The notes under the pieces: generated by a model
The model's input: the letters and a program-made list of their open reading frames with translations, nothing else
Told to the model about the DNA's origin: nothing
Databases searched by the model: none
Origin: Cranoglanis bouderius
Taxonomy: Eukaryota; Chordata; Actinopteri; Siluriformes; Cranoglanididae
Length of the DNA: 64,000 nucleotides
Direction of reading: 5' to 3'
NCBI GenBank assembly: GCA_023630585.1
Contig: CM042568.1
Span: forward strand, 3,078,516 to 3,142,515
Shown: positions 10,080-22,379 of the stretch, one piece after another
How positions within the stretch are numbered: position 1 is the first letter of the stretch
Layout of the letters: each line of letters opens with the position of its first letter
Made by a program: the position numbers and the translations under genes

Positions 10080-11370
10080 CCATCACTCCAACCCTCTATT
10101 ACCCCAACCCCATCTGTCCATTCCTCTATCATTCCATTATACTATTATTACAAATGTCAATCCTTCATCACTGCACCCCTCTATCACCCCTTCCCTTTAT
10201 CATTCCATCACTACATCACTACATCTCTCTATCTCTACACTCCATCACTTCCTCCCTCCATCACTACATCCATCACCCCTTCATTCCTCCATACCTTTAT
10301 CACTACATCCACCCATCATTACACTCCTCCATCACTACATCCCTCCATTACTCCGTCCCTTTATCACTACATCCCACCACCACTACACTCCTCCATTATG
10401 CCATCCCTCCATCACTATACATCCCTCCATTACTCCATCCCTTTATCACTACATCCCACCACCACTACACTCCTCCATTATGCCATTCCTCCATCACTAT
10501 ACATCCCTCCATTACTCCATCCCTTTATCACTACATCCCACCACCACTACACTCCTCCATTATGCCATCCCTCCATCACTATACATCCCTCCATTCCTGC
10601 ATCCCTTTATCACTACATCCCACCACCACTACACTCCTCCATTATGCCATCCCTCCATCACTATACATCCCTCCATTTCTCCATCCCTTTATCACTACAT
10701 CCGTCCATCACTACAGCCCTCCATTGCTCCATTCATATTACTCATTCACATTCTCTATTCTTCAGTTATTCTAAGCTTTACTCCTGCATCACATCAACCC
10801 CTTCTCCCCACCACTCCATCCCTCCATTACTCTTTCCTTTCACCTGTCCAGTTTTTCATCACTTCATCCCTCCATCCTTCCAACCCCATCACTAGATCCC
10901 TTTATCCCTCCAGCCTCTCATCACATCATTCCTCCATCTCTTCATTCCTTCAGCACATTTATAACTCAATCATATTATCACTCCATTCCCCACTTCAACA
11001 TCCATCTTTCTATCATTCCAAGCCCATGCCTTAATCTCATCCCCTGCTCACCCCATCACTCCATCCCTTTATCACTCCAGCCTCCTACCCCATTTCATTC
11101 GACCAGCCTCCTTTCTTTAATCCATTCCTCCATCACTCCATCATCTCTTGATCAATCCATTCTTCCACGTCAACCTGCTCTTCTCCATCACCCATCTTCA
11201 TTCATCTATTAATTTATGTCTACTTTATTCATTCATCACTGCCATTAGTCAAGTACTCCCACCCTTAATCACGTCATCATTAAATCAATCTATCATGTAA
11301 TTCCTTCCTCATCGCTCTATCAACTCTCCACCTCTCTGTTACTCCAATACCCCATACCTCCATCTCTCTG
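10080..11370. repeat. Pyrimidine-rich CATCACT/CCTCCAT repeat domain with an 82-bp minisatellite
   Basis: About 1.3 kb of degenerate CATCACTACATCCCTCCATT text. Between about 10365 and 10700 an 82-bp unit is tandem: CTCCATTATG begins at 10391, 10473, 10555 and 10637, exactly 82 bp apart. Since 82 is not a multiple of 3, the long Ser/His/Pro/Thr frames differ from unit to unit and are not proteins. Confidence 0.9.
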
Positions 11371-11764
11371 TATACTGAGCCTCAATAAGCTCAAAAATCA
11401 GATAATTAAAGTACACATTAACTAAACATACACATGCCGTGTGATTTAAGAAAAAAAGTGCGACAAGTGTGACATAAGAAAAAGAAATCAGCATTAGATG
11501 ATCCAAAAACAATTATTTTATTTTATTTTTATCCTGTAATATTAACACACATTCAGCCAGTATGCACAAGCCGCTGTGCGTTATCTTCTTGTAGGCTACT
11601 ATGTTAAAATAGTAGTGATTATGTGATTGAATATAAACTATAAACTTTATTCACACTGACTAGAAAAACAAACAAGAATCTGCATCTGAAAATAAATTGT
11701 TAACGAATATGAAAGGAACAATTCATGTTCTTCATTTCATGTACAAGGTATTTCAGGAGGTCAA

Positions 11765-11932
11765 AGATGAGATAAGATAAGATAAGATAAGATGAGATAA
11801 GATAAGATAAGATGAGATTGCTGAAGTCAATGCAAAACAGTGAAAATAACAATTCATTTGGGTTTAAAATAGATAGATTAGATAGATAGATGGATAGATG
11901 GATAGATGGATGGATGGATGGATGGATGGATA
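11765..11932. repeat. (GATAA)n and (GATA/GATG)n microsatellites
   Basis: GATAA or GATGA pentamers at 11768-11817, then GATA and GGAT tetramers at 11870-11931. Confidence 0.93.
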
Positions 11933-13255
11933 CTGGTTATACACTAAAAATTGAAATATTTTTTTAAAAAATGCCCATGTACTAAAAAATGACCAATCTT
12001 ACATTGTAAATTAAGTAAAATGAAATAGAAATATAAATGAAAATTAAATATTTAGCAAATAATCCAAGCAGTCGTTTAGTTGAAAAGCTTGCTGTCCAAC
12101 ATTATATTATATGGTGCAGTAGAAGTAGAACTTCACTGAGCTTTAAGTGTAAAATAAACAAACAAAATAAATAAATAAATAAATAAATAAATAAAACTTA
12201 CTATAACCTCTATTTAACATTTAGATATGAAGCTGAAATCAGACAGCAGTGTGAATGGTGCAGTAGTGTAAGTGCATTAGGAATGGCTGGTCTGGTGGTG
12301 GTCTGTTGACAGGTCACACAGCAGCCATGCAGACCTGCTGAAGAAAAGATAAAAGAGGAAGAATAGAGAGATGCGTGAGACACTTTGCACCAAACCCCAC
12401 ACCGAGATCACAAGATATGTCATATGTCCAGAATATTATACATAATACAATGTTAATATAATATTAGAATGACAGACTAAAAATTCAGAATTAAAAACAA
12501 ATATCTTGTGTTTTTAAAAATATGTTTTCAGTGTATAGTGTGGGCTTTGTAGAAGCTGTTCGCGTTATGAATACACACTGTATACATCTAAACACTCTTA
12601 TACTGTATTAGTGACAGGCGAATACATTTAGCCTATTTATCACGTATTTTATAAACAAAAATAAAATTTTGGCAATGTAAGACTGCTTTGTTACATTTTT
12701 TTTATTATGCAATATATTATGCAATATCATTTCATTTATTATAAAAGTCATCTAGTGTTTGAAGCTCTAATAAATATGTTCAGGTTGAAATAAATCATGT
12801 AGAAATACAACACTGGCTGTAAAACAAACAAACAAACAAAAAAAACAAACAAAAAACAGTTGCCAGATTGAACAAAAAATTCTGCCAAACTACTTGTGGT
12901 GAAATTGTAAAGAAAATTTCTTCTTGGGTACTTGGGAAGCTGGACAAAATGTTAAAGTTTGTTTTTCCATTAATATAACATTAATAAGCTTTATAAAAAA
13001 TAAAAATTAGACACCTTTTCTGAACAGCGTTAATCATTTCTTTATTAAAAAGTTTTAATTTGATCTGCTTTTGTTTGCTTTTGCTTTTTTTTTACGCCAC
13101 CTATCCACTGGTCTCTACATGTTTATTTATTTGTTTGTTTATTTGTTTATTTAATTGTATATCTGTTTTTAAACAACGTTTTTTGGGATTTTGGGGAAAA
13201 ATGAAATCCCAATCTGGCAACCTCGCAGGTTGAAAGGCTGAACTCATTGCGCGTG
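11933..13255. other. AT-rich DNA upstream of mnx1, nothing recognised
   Basis: Contains (AAAT)n at 12165-12195 and short (AAAC)n and (GTTT)n tracts. No exon, RNA gene or clear repeat family was identified. Confidence 0.6.
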
Positions 13256-13267
13256 GGCGTGTCGTGA

Positions 13268-13355
13268 ACAACCAATCCGACATCGCTTACACAAAATTGC
13301 TTTTATTGCCCAGATTACAACGCTATAAGGGGAGGAAGCAGCTCACACACATCAA
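13268..13355 (+). promoter_or_regulatory. mnx1 core promoter: CCAAT box and TATA box
   Basis: CCAAT lies at 13272-13276 and CTATAAGG (TATAAG 13324-13329) about 50 bp downstream. The spacing suits a start site near 13355 and a 5' UTR of about 100 nt before the ATG at 13459. The UTR includes a (CA)n run at 13358-13400. Confidence 0.6.
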
Positions 13356-13458
13356 CAGACACACACACACACCTATACACACACACACACACACACAAAC
13401 CTATACACCTATACACACATGTGAGTCTAGAGGACGGCTGGAGATCCGTGTAGGCCAC

Positions 13459-13858
13459 ATGGAGAAATCAAAAAACTTTCGCATCGACGCCATTCTGGCC
13501 GTGGAGCCTCCGAAATCTCAGACTTCACCCCTGGCTCTGGTCACCTCACTTTCCAGTTCATCTTCCTCCTCGTCTTCGTCGTCATCATCATCCTCGGGAA
13601 GAAGAGGCGTCCCGGGTTCGGATCTCTTGAACTCTCCTTCAGCCATGGTGGGACTCCATCCTCCAAGTAGCGCTCTTTACCACCCGCACATGTTCTCCTA
13701 CCCTCTGGGACAGCCGCCTGTGCTCTCTTACTCCTACCCTCCTCTTCCTCATCACGATGAGCCCCTCAAGCTGCCCCCTGGTTCCCTGCAGCTCGATCAC
13801 TGGCTGAGGATCTCCACCGCCGGGCTCGCGCTCCCCAAACTTCCAACTGACTTTAACC
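13459..13858 (+). CDS. mnx1: mnx1 exon 1 (coding part)
   Basis: Residues 1-133 plus one base of codon 134. It starts at MEKSKNFRIDAIL and ends LPTDFN before the donor CC|GTGAGT. It carries the eh1 motif, the serine run and a Tyr/Pro-rich segment (YHPHMFSYPLGQPPVLSYSY). Confidence 0.97.
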
Positions 13859-13962
13859 GTGAGTACCTGCCACTTATTAACACTTTAAAACAAACAAACG
13901 TAACATATTATAACATCCACATATTAACAGCTGCTGTGTTCAGTTTTAATATACTCTATTTA

Positions 13963-14004
<42 letters not shown>

Positions 14005-14113
14005 GGTGCCAAAACATTTTCTTAATCATTTGTTTTTGGTTCCTTAAAGAACCTTTCAGCTGATTCTATTTTGGTTGATGACTACAAAATAATTCATTTC
14101 AATCAAAACATTG

Positions 14114-14145
<32 letters not shown>

Positions 14146-14806
14146 CAAGTATTTGGGAAACGTCTTTTTTTTCCCCAGAAACAAAAATATTCTCATAAAC
14201 AGTAAACATTCATTAAATGGTTGATGAGTTATGTAGCGAAATGATTTTTAAGAGTGCAATAAACTTCCAGTAAAATGATATAAGAATACGTGTTGAATAA
14301 ACATATAAATAAAAAATGTTAATAAATATTTAAATAAATAAATAAATAAAGGTACCAGAAGAAATTATTTTGAGAAATGCAAGACAAGAATTATTGTTTT
14401 TTTTTTTTTTTGGTTCCTTAAAGAACCTTTTATTGACGCCAGAATGAACTAAATGATCGTTTCCTACCAAATAAAAACAAATTACACAATAATCATTTAT
14501 ATCGGGCAATGATTCTTCTTTAAGTTTCTTTCAGTTTCACTAAAACACGTTTGTTAAAGAAACATCATACAAATGTTAACTGAAAATGCTTCATCAGTGG
14601 CATCACTCCAGAGAGCACCTTCTGGAAGCTGGAAGCTTTTCCTAATTAAACACAGCTGCAGTGCTTATTTTAAATACACAACATTATAAAAAAGTGTTTT
14701 TATTAGATTGACGCAAGAGGAAAAATAATATTATTGTTGGTTTCTTAAATAACCTTTAAATTGTTGGTTCTTTAACCATTATTCGGTGGTCACAATTAAT
14801 GTCAAA

Positions 14807-14842
<36 letters not shown>

Positions 14843-15450
14843 TTTTTTTTTACATTTTAAAAACTATTTGTTAATTTAATGCTAAATTTGTTTGCATTAT
14901 GTACAAAAATGCAAGGTTTCCTCAAATTATCTTATCTTATTTTTCTCTCTCTCTCTTTTCACTCAGTATGCGTGTTTAAAATGTATAAATAAAGATATAT
15001 TTATTTTGACCACTTGTCATTTTCCCTCACATATGCGGCTACATATAAGAAGATACATTTCGCTTATAATTTTTTTAATTTTTTTTTTTGCTTTATACAG
15101 ATTTCCTTGATTTCCCTTACACCAACATCTAATCCTGAAATCAGTGAATCTAATATAATCTAATGATTTTTAATCTAATGAAGTGCGGATATGACGGAGC
15201 AAGACATTGTTTTGGTGTTTTGTTTTGGTTTTTTCAGTATAGGTTGGAGGGCGGAAGTATTTTTTCCCTCCAACTCTCTCTCCTTCTTTTCTTTTCAGAC
15301 AGAGGGTAAAATGGCCAGATAATGGACAGAAGGGGGTAAAAAGTATCGGCCCGGTGAGAAAACCACAAACCGGTCCAAGTGTTTACACACCGAACACAAG
15401 TGTGTCTCTGTGTCGGGTTTACTAAGAGCCGAGCGCGAATAGCCTCGATT

Positions 15451-15504
<54 letters not shown>

Positions 15505-15521
15505 GCTAGGGTGCATATGTT

Positions 15522-15569
<48 letters not shown>

Positions 15570-15610
15570 TGGCTCATATCGTTCTTCAACTGGTGATATT
15601 GCACTGATAT

Positions 15611-15687
<77 letters not shown>

Positions 15688-16203
15688 CAGAAACACTGAT
15701 GAATGTCATTATAAAAAGTTGTTGTTATTGGGTGTCGCTCCTGGTCCCCCAGTGTCCTTTTTTGACGTTCTGTACGACCATAATAGTCGTTTTATTTATC
15801 CACAAATACGAATTAAATTTTTTTACTCTGGCAAAAACAAACAAACAAACAAACAAACAAAAAAAAAAAGAACTTTTAAACAGATTGGTGCTCAGAGTGT
15901 AGGCTGTGTCGGATAGGAGGCCAAATTAATAAAACATCCCAAAATGCCACATTTACATTAATGGTGTTTTAAATCTGAAATTTGGACACAATATTATAAA
16001 CGACTTGGATCGAACCTGTCATTTTTCAGCTGATATTTACCGCGTATCTGTGGGTCCAGTTAGTAGTCACTTATTTTTATGATGAGGATTAAATACATTG
16101 GCGCACCGACTTGATCATATCCTTCTATATTCAACACACACCACGCCATTGCCCGAAAAATCAGTAAGACTTCTACATCTGACAAATCTTAGGAAACAAA
16201 AAT

Positions 16204-16251
<48 letters not shown>

Positions 16252-16260
16252 GCGTCTGTT

Positions 16261-16328
<68 letters not shown>

Positions 16329-17558
16329 CTTTATTGATGCAAATTCCTACCATTTGCTCCCAAATTACATAATTGCACATAAGGTCTAATATATGCAAAA
16401 TGACGAGGTCAAAATGGTGCAACGGAACATTTTATTTATTTATTTATTTATTTTTTAAACAGCTTGTTAAGTCGATTAAACGGTGAATATCACGCAGATT
16501 GTTTATATTTGGTGCAGATAGAGCGATGGATCTGGACACCTACAGTATCTCTCCATCCTATAGCACAATATATGAGCACAACTTCTGAAGGATGATCCCC
16601 CTTACACTTTTACTACTACAGGGAATTTTTGCGCACTGAATTTATTAATGAAACTGCTTTTATTCTGCATTCTTTTCTAATTTAACGCAACAATTTTCAT
16701 TACAATTATGTTACTGACACCAGCTTGAGTGAAAAGTGGAATCTTTGAAATGTATTTACGTGAATTTCAGAGTTTCTTATTATTCGGTACGTCCGCTTTT
16801 TTTGCTTTAATGGCAGCGTGCGCTCGAGCTGGCACGGACTCCACAAGTTTGCGCAAAACCCTATGATCTATTTTTAGCTCAAATTCATCGGAGTGTCGTC
16901 TGATCACACGCTTCAACAGAAGAGATTAGATATGGGGAAAATCTGACCTATTGTACAAAACAGGTAACCTGGTCGATATCACACATCTGCTTACATTTCA
17001 TTAGGGAACGAGAAATAGTGCAGTATTCGAGATATTGAACATTTACTTTTCAATTACTCTTTGTTTTAAAATATTTCAAAAATTAGAAAACCTTCTGTTT
17101 GTTTCCAATTTTAAATGGAAGAGAAAAAACAAACAAACAGATTTTCAATGTGCTCTCAGACCCCACTGTATACAATATTGTGCAAAAGTCTTAGGCACAC
17201 TATTTTGTTTTGTTCATTAGTTTTCCAGCACAAAATGAAATGTTACAGAAAAATGTTTGTATGTCATTAAAGAAAGCAGCAGATTACGTAAGAGACACTT
17301 TTCAGATAAAAAAACACAATGAAGGCTGCTGGGTTTTCCTGCAAAAATAAGAAGCGAGTGCGAAAGTCAAAGTGTCCAGAAGAACTGTGTCTGGTTCTGC
17401 AAGATGCTCAATAAAACTTACCAGCTCATTTCCTTATAAAACTGCACACATTGTACCGGAGACTACTATTTTTATTTAAGCAAAGGGTCATCACACCAAA
17501 TACTGACTTTGTTTCATTTATTACTGTTTATGTCTATGCGTATAAAGATTTGAGCATG

Positions 17559-17628
<70 letters not shown>

Positions 17629-18353
17629 CTCAGGCTCATCAGTCCACACTGCTGGGGAAATGTCGGAGGCCGCGCACCGCCTTCACCAGTCAGCAGCTGC
17701 TGGAGCTGGAGCATCAGTTTAAACTCAATAAATATCTGTCCAGACCCAAACGCTTCGAGGTGGCCACGAGCCTCATGCTCACCGAGACCCAGGTACACAC
17801 CCAACCTCCTTCTGTGTGTGTCCCATATGCATCAAATCCCAGCATACACACGCTCTGCACATAAGATCTTTTACAGTAAAGAAAAAATAATAAAATGCAT
17901 TTTAAATGTAACTAACTTTACACTTAGGCTGTGACAGGTTTAGACTGAATTAAAATGCAGTTGCTGTTGTATTTTCATAATAAACAACATATTTAGAATA
18001 CAATATTTACAATAAATTAAAGAAGATTACAGTCACATTGATTTTAACTGTAATTTAACAGGCATAACAATGCACTCTCAGGAAATAAAGGAAATTAAAA
18101 AAAATAATAATAATTTTACCTAAACAAGTGCATGTGGTCTAACTTTACTTAGCTTTTAGAGTGGTCCTTAAATTATTTTGAAAGGTTTCCAGGTAAAATG
18201 TACTAAAGGTACAAAGCATATTGATAGGCAGCGACAAGGACGAGTACACAGCAAATCTGTTTTAATATTAGAACAAAACAGATCATTTTATAATTTTCTG
18301 TTGGTAAGATGAAGATGTAAAAATAGATAAATAAGTGTATTATGTGGATGATG

Positions 18354-18385
<32 letters not shown>

Positions 18386-18700
18386 CATCATCATCAGCAT
18401 CGTTTTGTTTGTTTTACTATTTCCTTTCCATTCCAGGTAAAAATCTGGTTTCAGAACAGACGCATGAAGTGGAAGCGCAGCAAAAAAGCGAAAGAACAAG
18501 AAGCAGCTCAGGAAGCTGCGGAGAAACACAAAGGAACCAAAGGGAAGGAGAAAAGCGAGCAGCCCGATTCGGCTAAAGGCAGCAGCAGACTGAAAGACTT
18601 CAGGGACAGTGATGATGATGATGAAGTGGACTCGTACATGTGCAATTCCTCTGAGTGCTCCTCGGAGGATGAGAGAACCCACATAAGCCCTCAACCCTGA
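13459..18700 (+). CDS. mnx1: mnx1, motor neuron and pancreas homeobox 1 (complete, three exons)
   Basis: Exons 13459-13858, 17629-17792 and 18437-18700 give 275 residues. A nuclear homeodomain transcription factor, in vertebrates required for motor neuron identity and for endocrine pancreas. Near the N-terminus FRIDAILAV (residues 7-15) is the eh1-like Groucho-binding repression motif, followed by PLALVTSL and a run of 15 serines (32-46). The homeodomain is residues 145-204, with LELEHQFKLNKYLSRPKRFE and the recognition helix VKIWFQNRRMKWKR (W192, N195). Intron 2 splits it between homeodomain positions 44 and 45. The tail is acidic (DSDDDDEVDSY). VEPPKSQTSPLALVTSL separates mnx1 from mnx2. 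It is shorter than human MNX1 (about 400) because the poly-Ala/Gly regions are absent, as usual in fish. Intron 1 is 3.8 kb with microsatellites. All phases agree. Confidence 0.97.
13969..14003. repeat. (AAT)n in mnx1 intron 1
   Basis: About 12 AAT units. Further short tracts lie at 14115-14142 (CAA)n, 14333-14349 (AAAT)n and 14810-14840 (ATT)n. Confidence 0.9.
15451..15686. repeat. (CA)n, (AAT)n and (GT)n cluster in mnx1 intron 1
   Basis: (CA)n at 15451-15502, (AAT)n at 15525-15570 and (GT)n at 15613-15685. The CA and GT tracts are complementary on one strand and about 110 bp apart, so they could form a hairpin in RNA or DNA. Confidence 0.95.
16205..16324. repeat. (CA)n and (TC)n microsatellites in mnx1 intron 1
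   Basis: (CA)n at 16206-16249 followed directly by (TC)n at 16262-16322. Confidence 0.95.
17165..17470 (-). mobile_element. Partial MITE of the GTGCAAAAGTCTTAGGCAC family in mnx1 intron 1
   Basis: Begins TATTGTGCAAAAGTCTTAGGCACAC and shares internal text with the complete copy at 26.91-27.27 kb: TTACAGAAAAATGTTTG, CACAATGAAGGCTGCTGGGTTT and GTACCGGAGACTA. It is in reverse orientation to that copy and has lost the far terminus. Confidence 0.75.
17561..17625. repeat. (GT)n microsatellite abutting the mnx1 exon 2 acceptor
   Basis: About 32 uninterrupted GT units run to within three bases of the splice AG. Confidence 0.97.
17629..17792 (+). CDS. mnx1: mnx1 exon 2, N-terminal homeodomain
   Basis: Residues 134-188, QAHQSTLLGKCRRPRTAFT through SLMLTETQ. 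It is 164 nt. The acceptor is (GT)n-GCAG, the donor CAG|GTACAC. It encodes helices 1 and 2 of the homeodomain. Confidence 0.97.
18437..18700 (+). CDS. mnx1: mnx1 exon 3, recognition helix and acidic tail
   Basis: Residues 189-275, from VKIWFQNRRMKWKR to ERTHISPQP and TGA. The acceptor is CCTTTCCATTCCAG. A lysine/glutamate-rich linker precedes the acidic DSDDDDEVD. Confidence 0.97.
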   Translation, partial: VKIWFQNRRMKWKRSKKAKEQEAAQEAAEKHKGTKGKEKSEQPDSAKGSSRLKDFRDSDDDDEVDSYMCNSSECSSEDERTHISPQP

Positions 18701-18849
18701 GACCCCGAGCCTTTACATATCCATCACTGTGAACGCTCTCTTAGGGGAAAACCTGCATGTCTGTTTTCCCATTCTGCAGTGTGCAGTCCTGCTTTTTTGG
18801 GGACTGATGGTATAGATACACGCTCAAGGAGACTGAGATGTGGACTGAA

Positions 18850-21800
18850 TCCTACAGTAACTCACCCCAGTTTTGGACATCTAGTGCACACCATAGGGTG
18901 TAACAGTCATTACTCCATGTCATTCTATTTTTATCCTACTAGGTGTACCTTGAGTGAAATACTCTTAAAAATGAAGGTGTCCAGAAAGGTTCTGTAGAAG
19001 AACCATTATTTTTGTTCCTGAAGAACCTTTTGACTGACAAAGATTTAACCACCATTATGTGAAAGGACCTTTGTGGTGACAAAGGCTAATTAATTTTATT
19101 GTGGAAAGAATAAAAATAGCAGAAGAATCATAAAGCAAATGATTATTAGAGAACCAAAATTTGCTCTTAAGGAAACCTGACTCCCTGTTTATTTATATAA
19201 ATGGCTAGGAGCAGAATCCCAAATAAGGATATAGTGTACTACATAGGTGGTTAATTTTTTTTTTAATTTTTTATTTTTTATCCCATTAGGTGTAATCATA
19301 AAGGGTTCTACCTTGTATTTGTAGGGAAATACATAAACCCTTCTTAAAAATTAAGGTGTCAGGAAAGGTTCTTTATGAAATGATACCATAGAACAGTGGT
19401 CACCAACCCTCTTCCTTGAAATCTACCTTCCTGCAGGTTTCATCTCCAACCAAAATCTAACACACCTGTTTTAAGATCAAAAACTTCTTAAGGCAATGAT
19501 TAGATGGTCAGGTGGGCTTGATTATGGTTGGAGCTAAAGTCTTCAGGAAGGTAAATCTCCAGGAACAGGGTTGGTGAACAGTGCCATAGAAGAACCATCT
19601 TTGGATTCTGAAGAACCCTTATAATGGATCTTGGTGGTGTGAAATAGCGTATTACATGTATTGTGCAATAAACAGTATATATGGCTGAAGAATCATCACA
19701 CAAAATGTTCTTTAGGGAACCAAAAATGGCTCTTAAGGAAACCTTCTATGGCTTTGCTCTGGAAAAACCTTTACAGGGTTATTTTTAAGACTGTAGGGCA
19801 CAGAGACAATTATTTCATACCCTATCTAGTGCACAGATTCTCTGGAAGCAATTATTTCATTCATACAAATTAGGCAACAGGGAGCAATTTGACATTTATA
19901 GCTAATTGTTTTAGGCTAAATCCAAAATGTCTCCCATATTAAACATATTGTGCACTACATGGAATTTTTGTAGTGCACTTAAGAGCGAGTCAGCAGGCAT
20001 TTAGGATACAACCAATATGACACCAATTAACCTTTTATTAGATTTTTCCAAACAGTCTAAACATAGTAGAGACTGCAGGAATGGTTAAAAAGCATGGAAT
20101 TTTTTTTAATGCCTCAAACGAGGTAACAGAAATTCATACAAATCATTGTTTTAACTGTATTCATATTTTATCACTAGATAAACCTTTCTAAAACATCCGT
20201 GTTGTGTTTAAAAAAAAAAAAAAGAAAAAAAAGCCAATATCCATGTCAAAGTGTTTGTGTGGAAATGTGTTTATTTTTCTATACTGTATTTATAAAAAAA
20301 AAAAAAAAAGGCTTTACAATTGCATGTAGGCTAAATAAATGCAAATAAATTTTCTTTTTTTAAACGTTTTGTGTAAATTTGCATTATGCTGTGCAAATTG
20401 GTTGAAATGAAGCTTTGAAAAACTTTATAACAAAAAGCATACAGAACATGAAATGGACATGAAATCTTCTATCAATGAGGTCTTGTGTTGTTCGGCAGAC
20501 ATGGCCTGGACTGGTGCTATAAGGCATGTGTGTTGTGTGTGACCTGGCCGGGTCATGGGAATCGCTGTATATAGAGCTCACGAATCTGTGCAAATGTGTG
20601 GCTGAAACATTTCACACCACTGCAGCAGTGCAGGGGCAATAATAAAAGCTCTGAACGGCTCCTCTTCCGTCAGCACTCCGCGCAGTTCAGAGCATAAAGC
20701 ATCGGCTATTTATAACGCGAATACGAAATACAAATCAACACCAAGAGTTTAGAACAACTTTTTTGTTCTATTTTACACTGGGAATTTCTGTTCTGATCTG
20801 CTGAATCCCAAAATGCCCAACATAAAGTGCACAACATATGTCCAGAAAAAATAAAATATAAACATATGTTTTTATGCAAGTAATATGAAGCCTACATAAG
20901 TCCCACATTTGAAACAGTGCACTATGCAGGGTGTGGAACATCATTATTAATACCCTATGAGTCCAAATGAAACCCATATTGGATCTAGTGCACTATATAG
21001 CATGTGAAATGTCATTATTTCATACCCTATGTACAGACTTCAATCCCAAATCAGTCCCACATTGGACACAGTGAACGTAACAGTGTGTGAAAGAACATAG
21101 TGCACTACAAAGGGTGTGGAACACCATTATTTCATACCCTATGTACAGACTTCAATCCCAAATCAATCCCACATTGGACACAGTGAACGTAATAGCGTGT
21201 GAAAGGACCTAGTGCACTACAAAGGGTGTGGAACACCATTATTTCATACCCTATGTACTAACCCCATTTCCAGAAAAGTTGGGATTTTTTCTAAAATGCA
21301 ATAAAAACAAAAATCCAAGGACTGTTAAGCAGCTGAAGTCTTGTCTTGTATCAAGCAAGAATGGGCAAAAATTCAACGATTAGTATCCTCAGTTCCCAAA
21401 TGATTAAAAAGTGTAATTAAAAGGAAGGGTGATGTAACACAGCGGTAAACATGCCTCTGTCCCAACTTTTTTTTAGTGTGTTGAAGGCATCAAATTCTAA
21501 ATATGTTTATATTTACAAAATACAGTTAAGTTGGTCAGTGAAAACATTGAATATCTTTTCTTTGTGCTTTTGTCAGTTAATTAAAGTTTCAAGAGACTTG
21601 ACAAATCACAGATTTTTGTTTTTATTATTTTATTTTACGGAGCATTATTTCATACTCTATGCAGAGAGTTCAATTCAATCCCAAAACTAGTCCCATATTT
21701 GATACAGTGCACTAGGTAAGTTGCGCAAACCCATTGTTTCTTACCCAACATAGGGCATCTACTGTGTATAAGAATCTGAGTCTCAAGAGAATCCCAAATT

Positions 21801-22110
21801 GGACTTAATTTGGACAGAGTGCACTGTATAGGGTAAAAGGCAATTATTTCATACTTGTAAAAAGGTCCATCCTAACCAAGTCCCACACTGGACAATGTTC
21901 TATATTGGACCCCATTATACTGAAATCCCATTATTTAATACCCTATAGTGGACCCTATATAGGAAGCTGAAACCCGAAATGAGACACATATTGGACTTAG
22001 TTCACTATAGAATGTGTGAAAGGCCATCATTGTATACCCTATGTAAGGAACTGACTCCTAAATGAGTCCCCTATGGGTCTTATAGTGCGGTACATTACAG
22101 TCAGTTACAG
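18850..22110. repeat. Degenerate tandem repeat of TAGTGCACTA / CATTATTTCATACCCTATG units downstream of mnx1
   Basis: Scattered copies of CCAAATGAGTCCCATATTGG, TAGTGCACTACAAAGGGTG and CCATTATTTCATACCCTATG. At 21025-21260 the unit is clearly tandem with about 112 bp period (GTGAACGTAA at 21071 and again near 21183). The motif is a common fish repeat. Interspersed AAAGGTTCT / GAAGAACC pieces at 18985-19760 are another degenerate repeat. Confidence 0.7.
21248..21645. mobile_element. MITE inserted in the 112-bp repeat array
   Basis: Starts CCCCATTTCCAGAAAAGTTGGG and contains the abundant fish MITE text CAATAAAAACAAAAATC, CTGTCCCAACTTTTTT, AAACATTGAATATCTTTTC and CACAGATTTTTGTTTTTATT. The array text resumes on the right, so it inserted into the array. 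Confidence 0.7.
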
Positions 22111-22379
22111 TGACGTTTTATAATAGTTTTACTTCTAACATTAAATATCAAATTTATTGATAAGGTTAGACTTTCAATAAACTTCTAATCTAATGATAAA
22201 GTTTTATCATTGTACAATTAATAAACCTATGCACCACAAAAACCATACAGTAACAAAAAGTGTCCAGGTCTGTAGCCTGTGTATATCCTATCACAAGATG
22301 GGTTAAAAAACAAAAATTGTGTTTTTTAAAATCTTTTTTGGTCTAAAATGTGCTATACTATTGGAATGTTCCATGTAAA

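Noticed and set aside
10365..10700. Possible CRISPR array (82-bp regular units)
   Set aside because: Units are tandem without unique spacers, in a vertebrate genome; it is a minisatellite.
9998..11034. Three long Ser/His/Thr/Pro frames of 184-282 residues
   Set aside because: The 82-bp unit and CATCACT text make all frames open; the frames shift between units and no splice or family signal exists.
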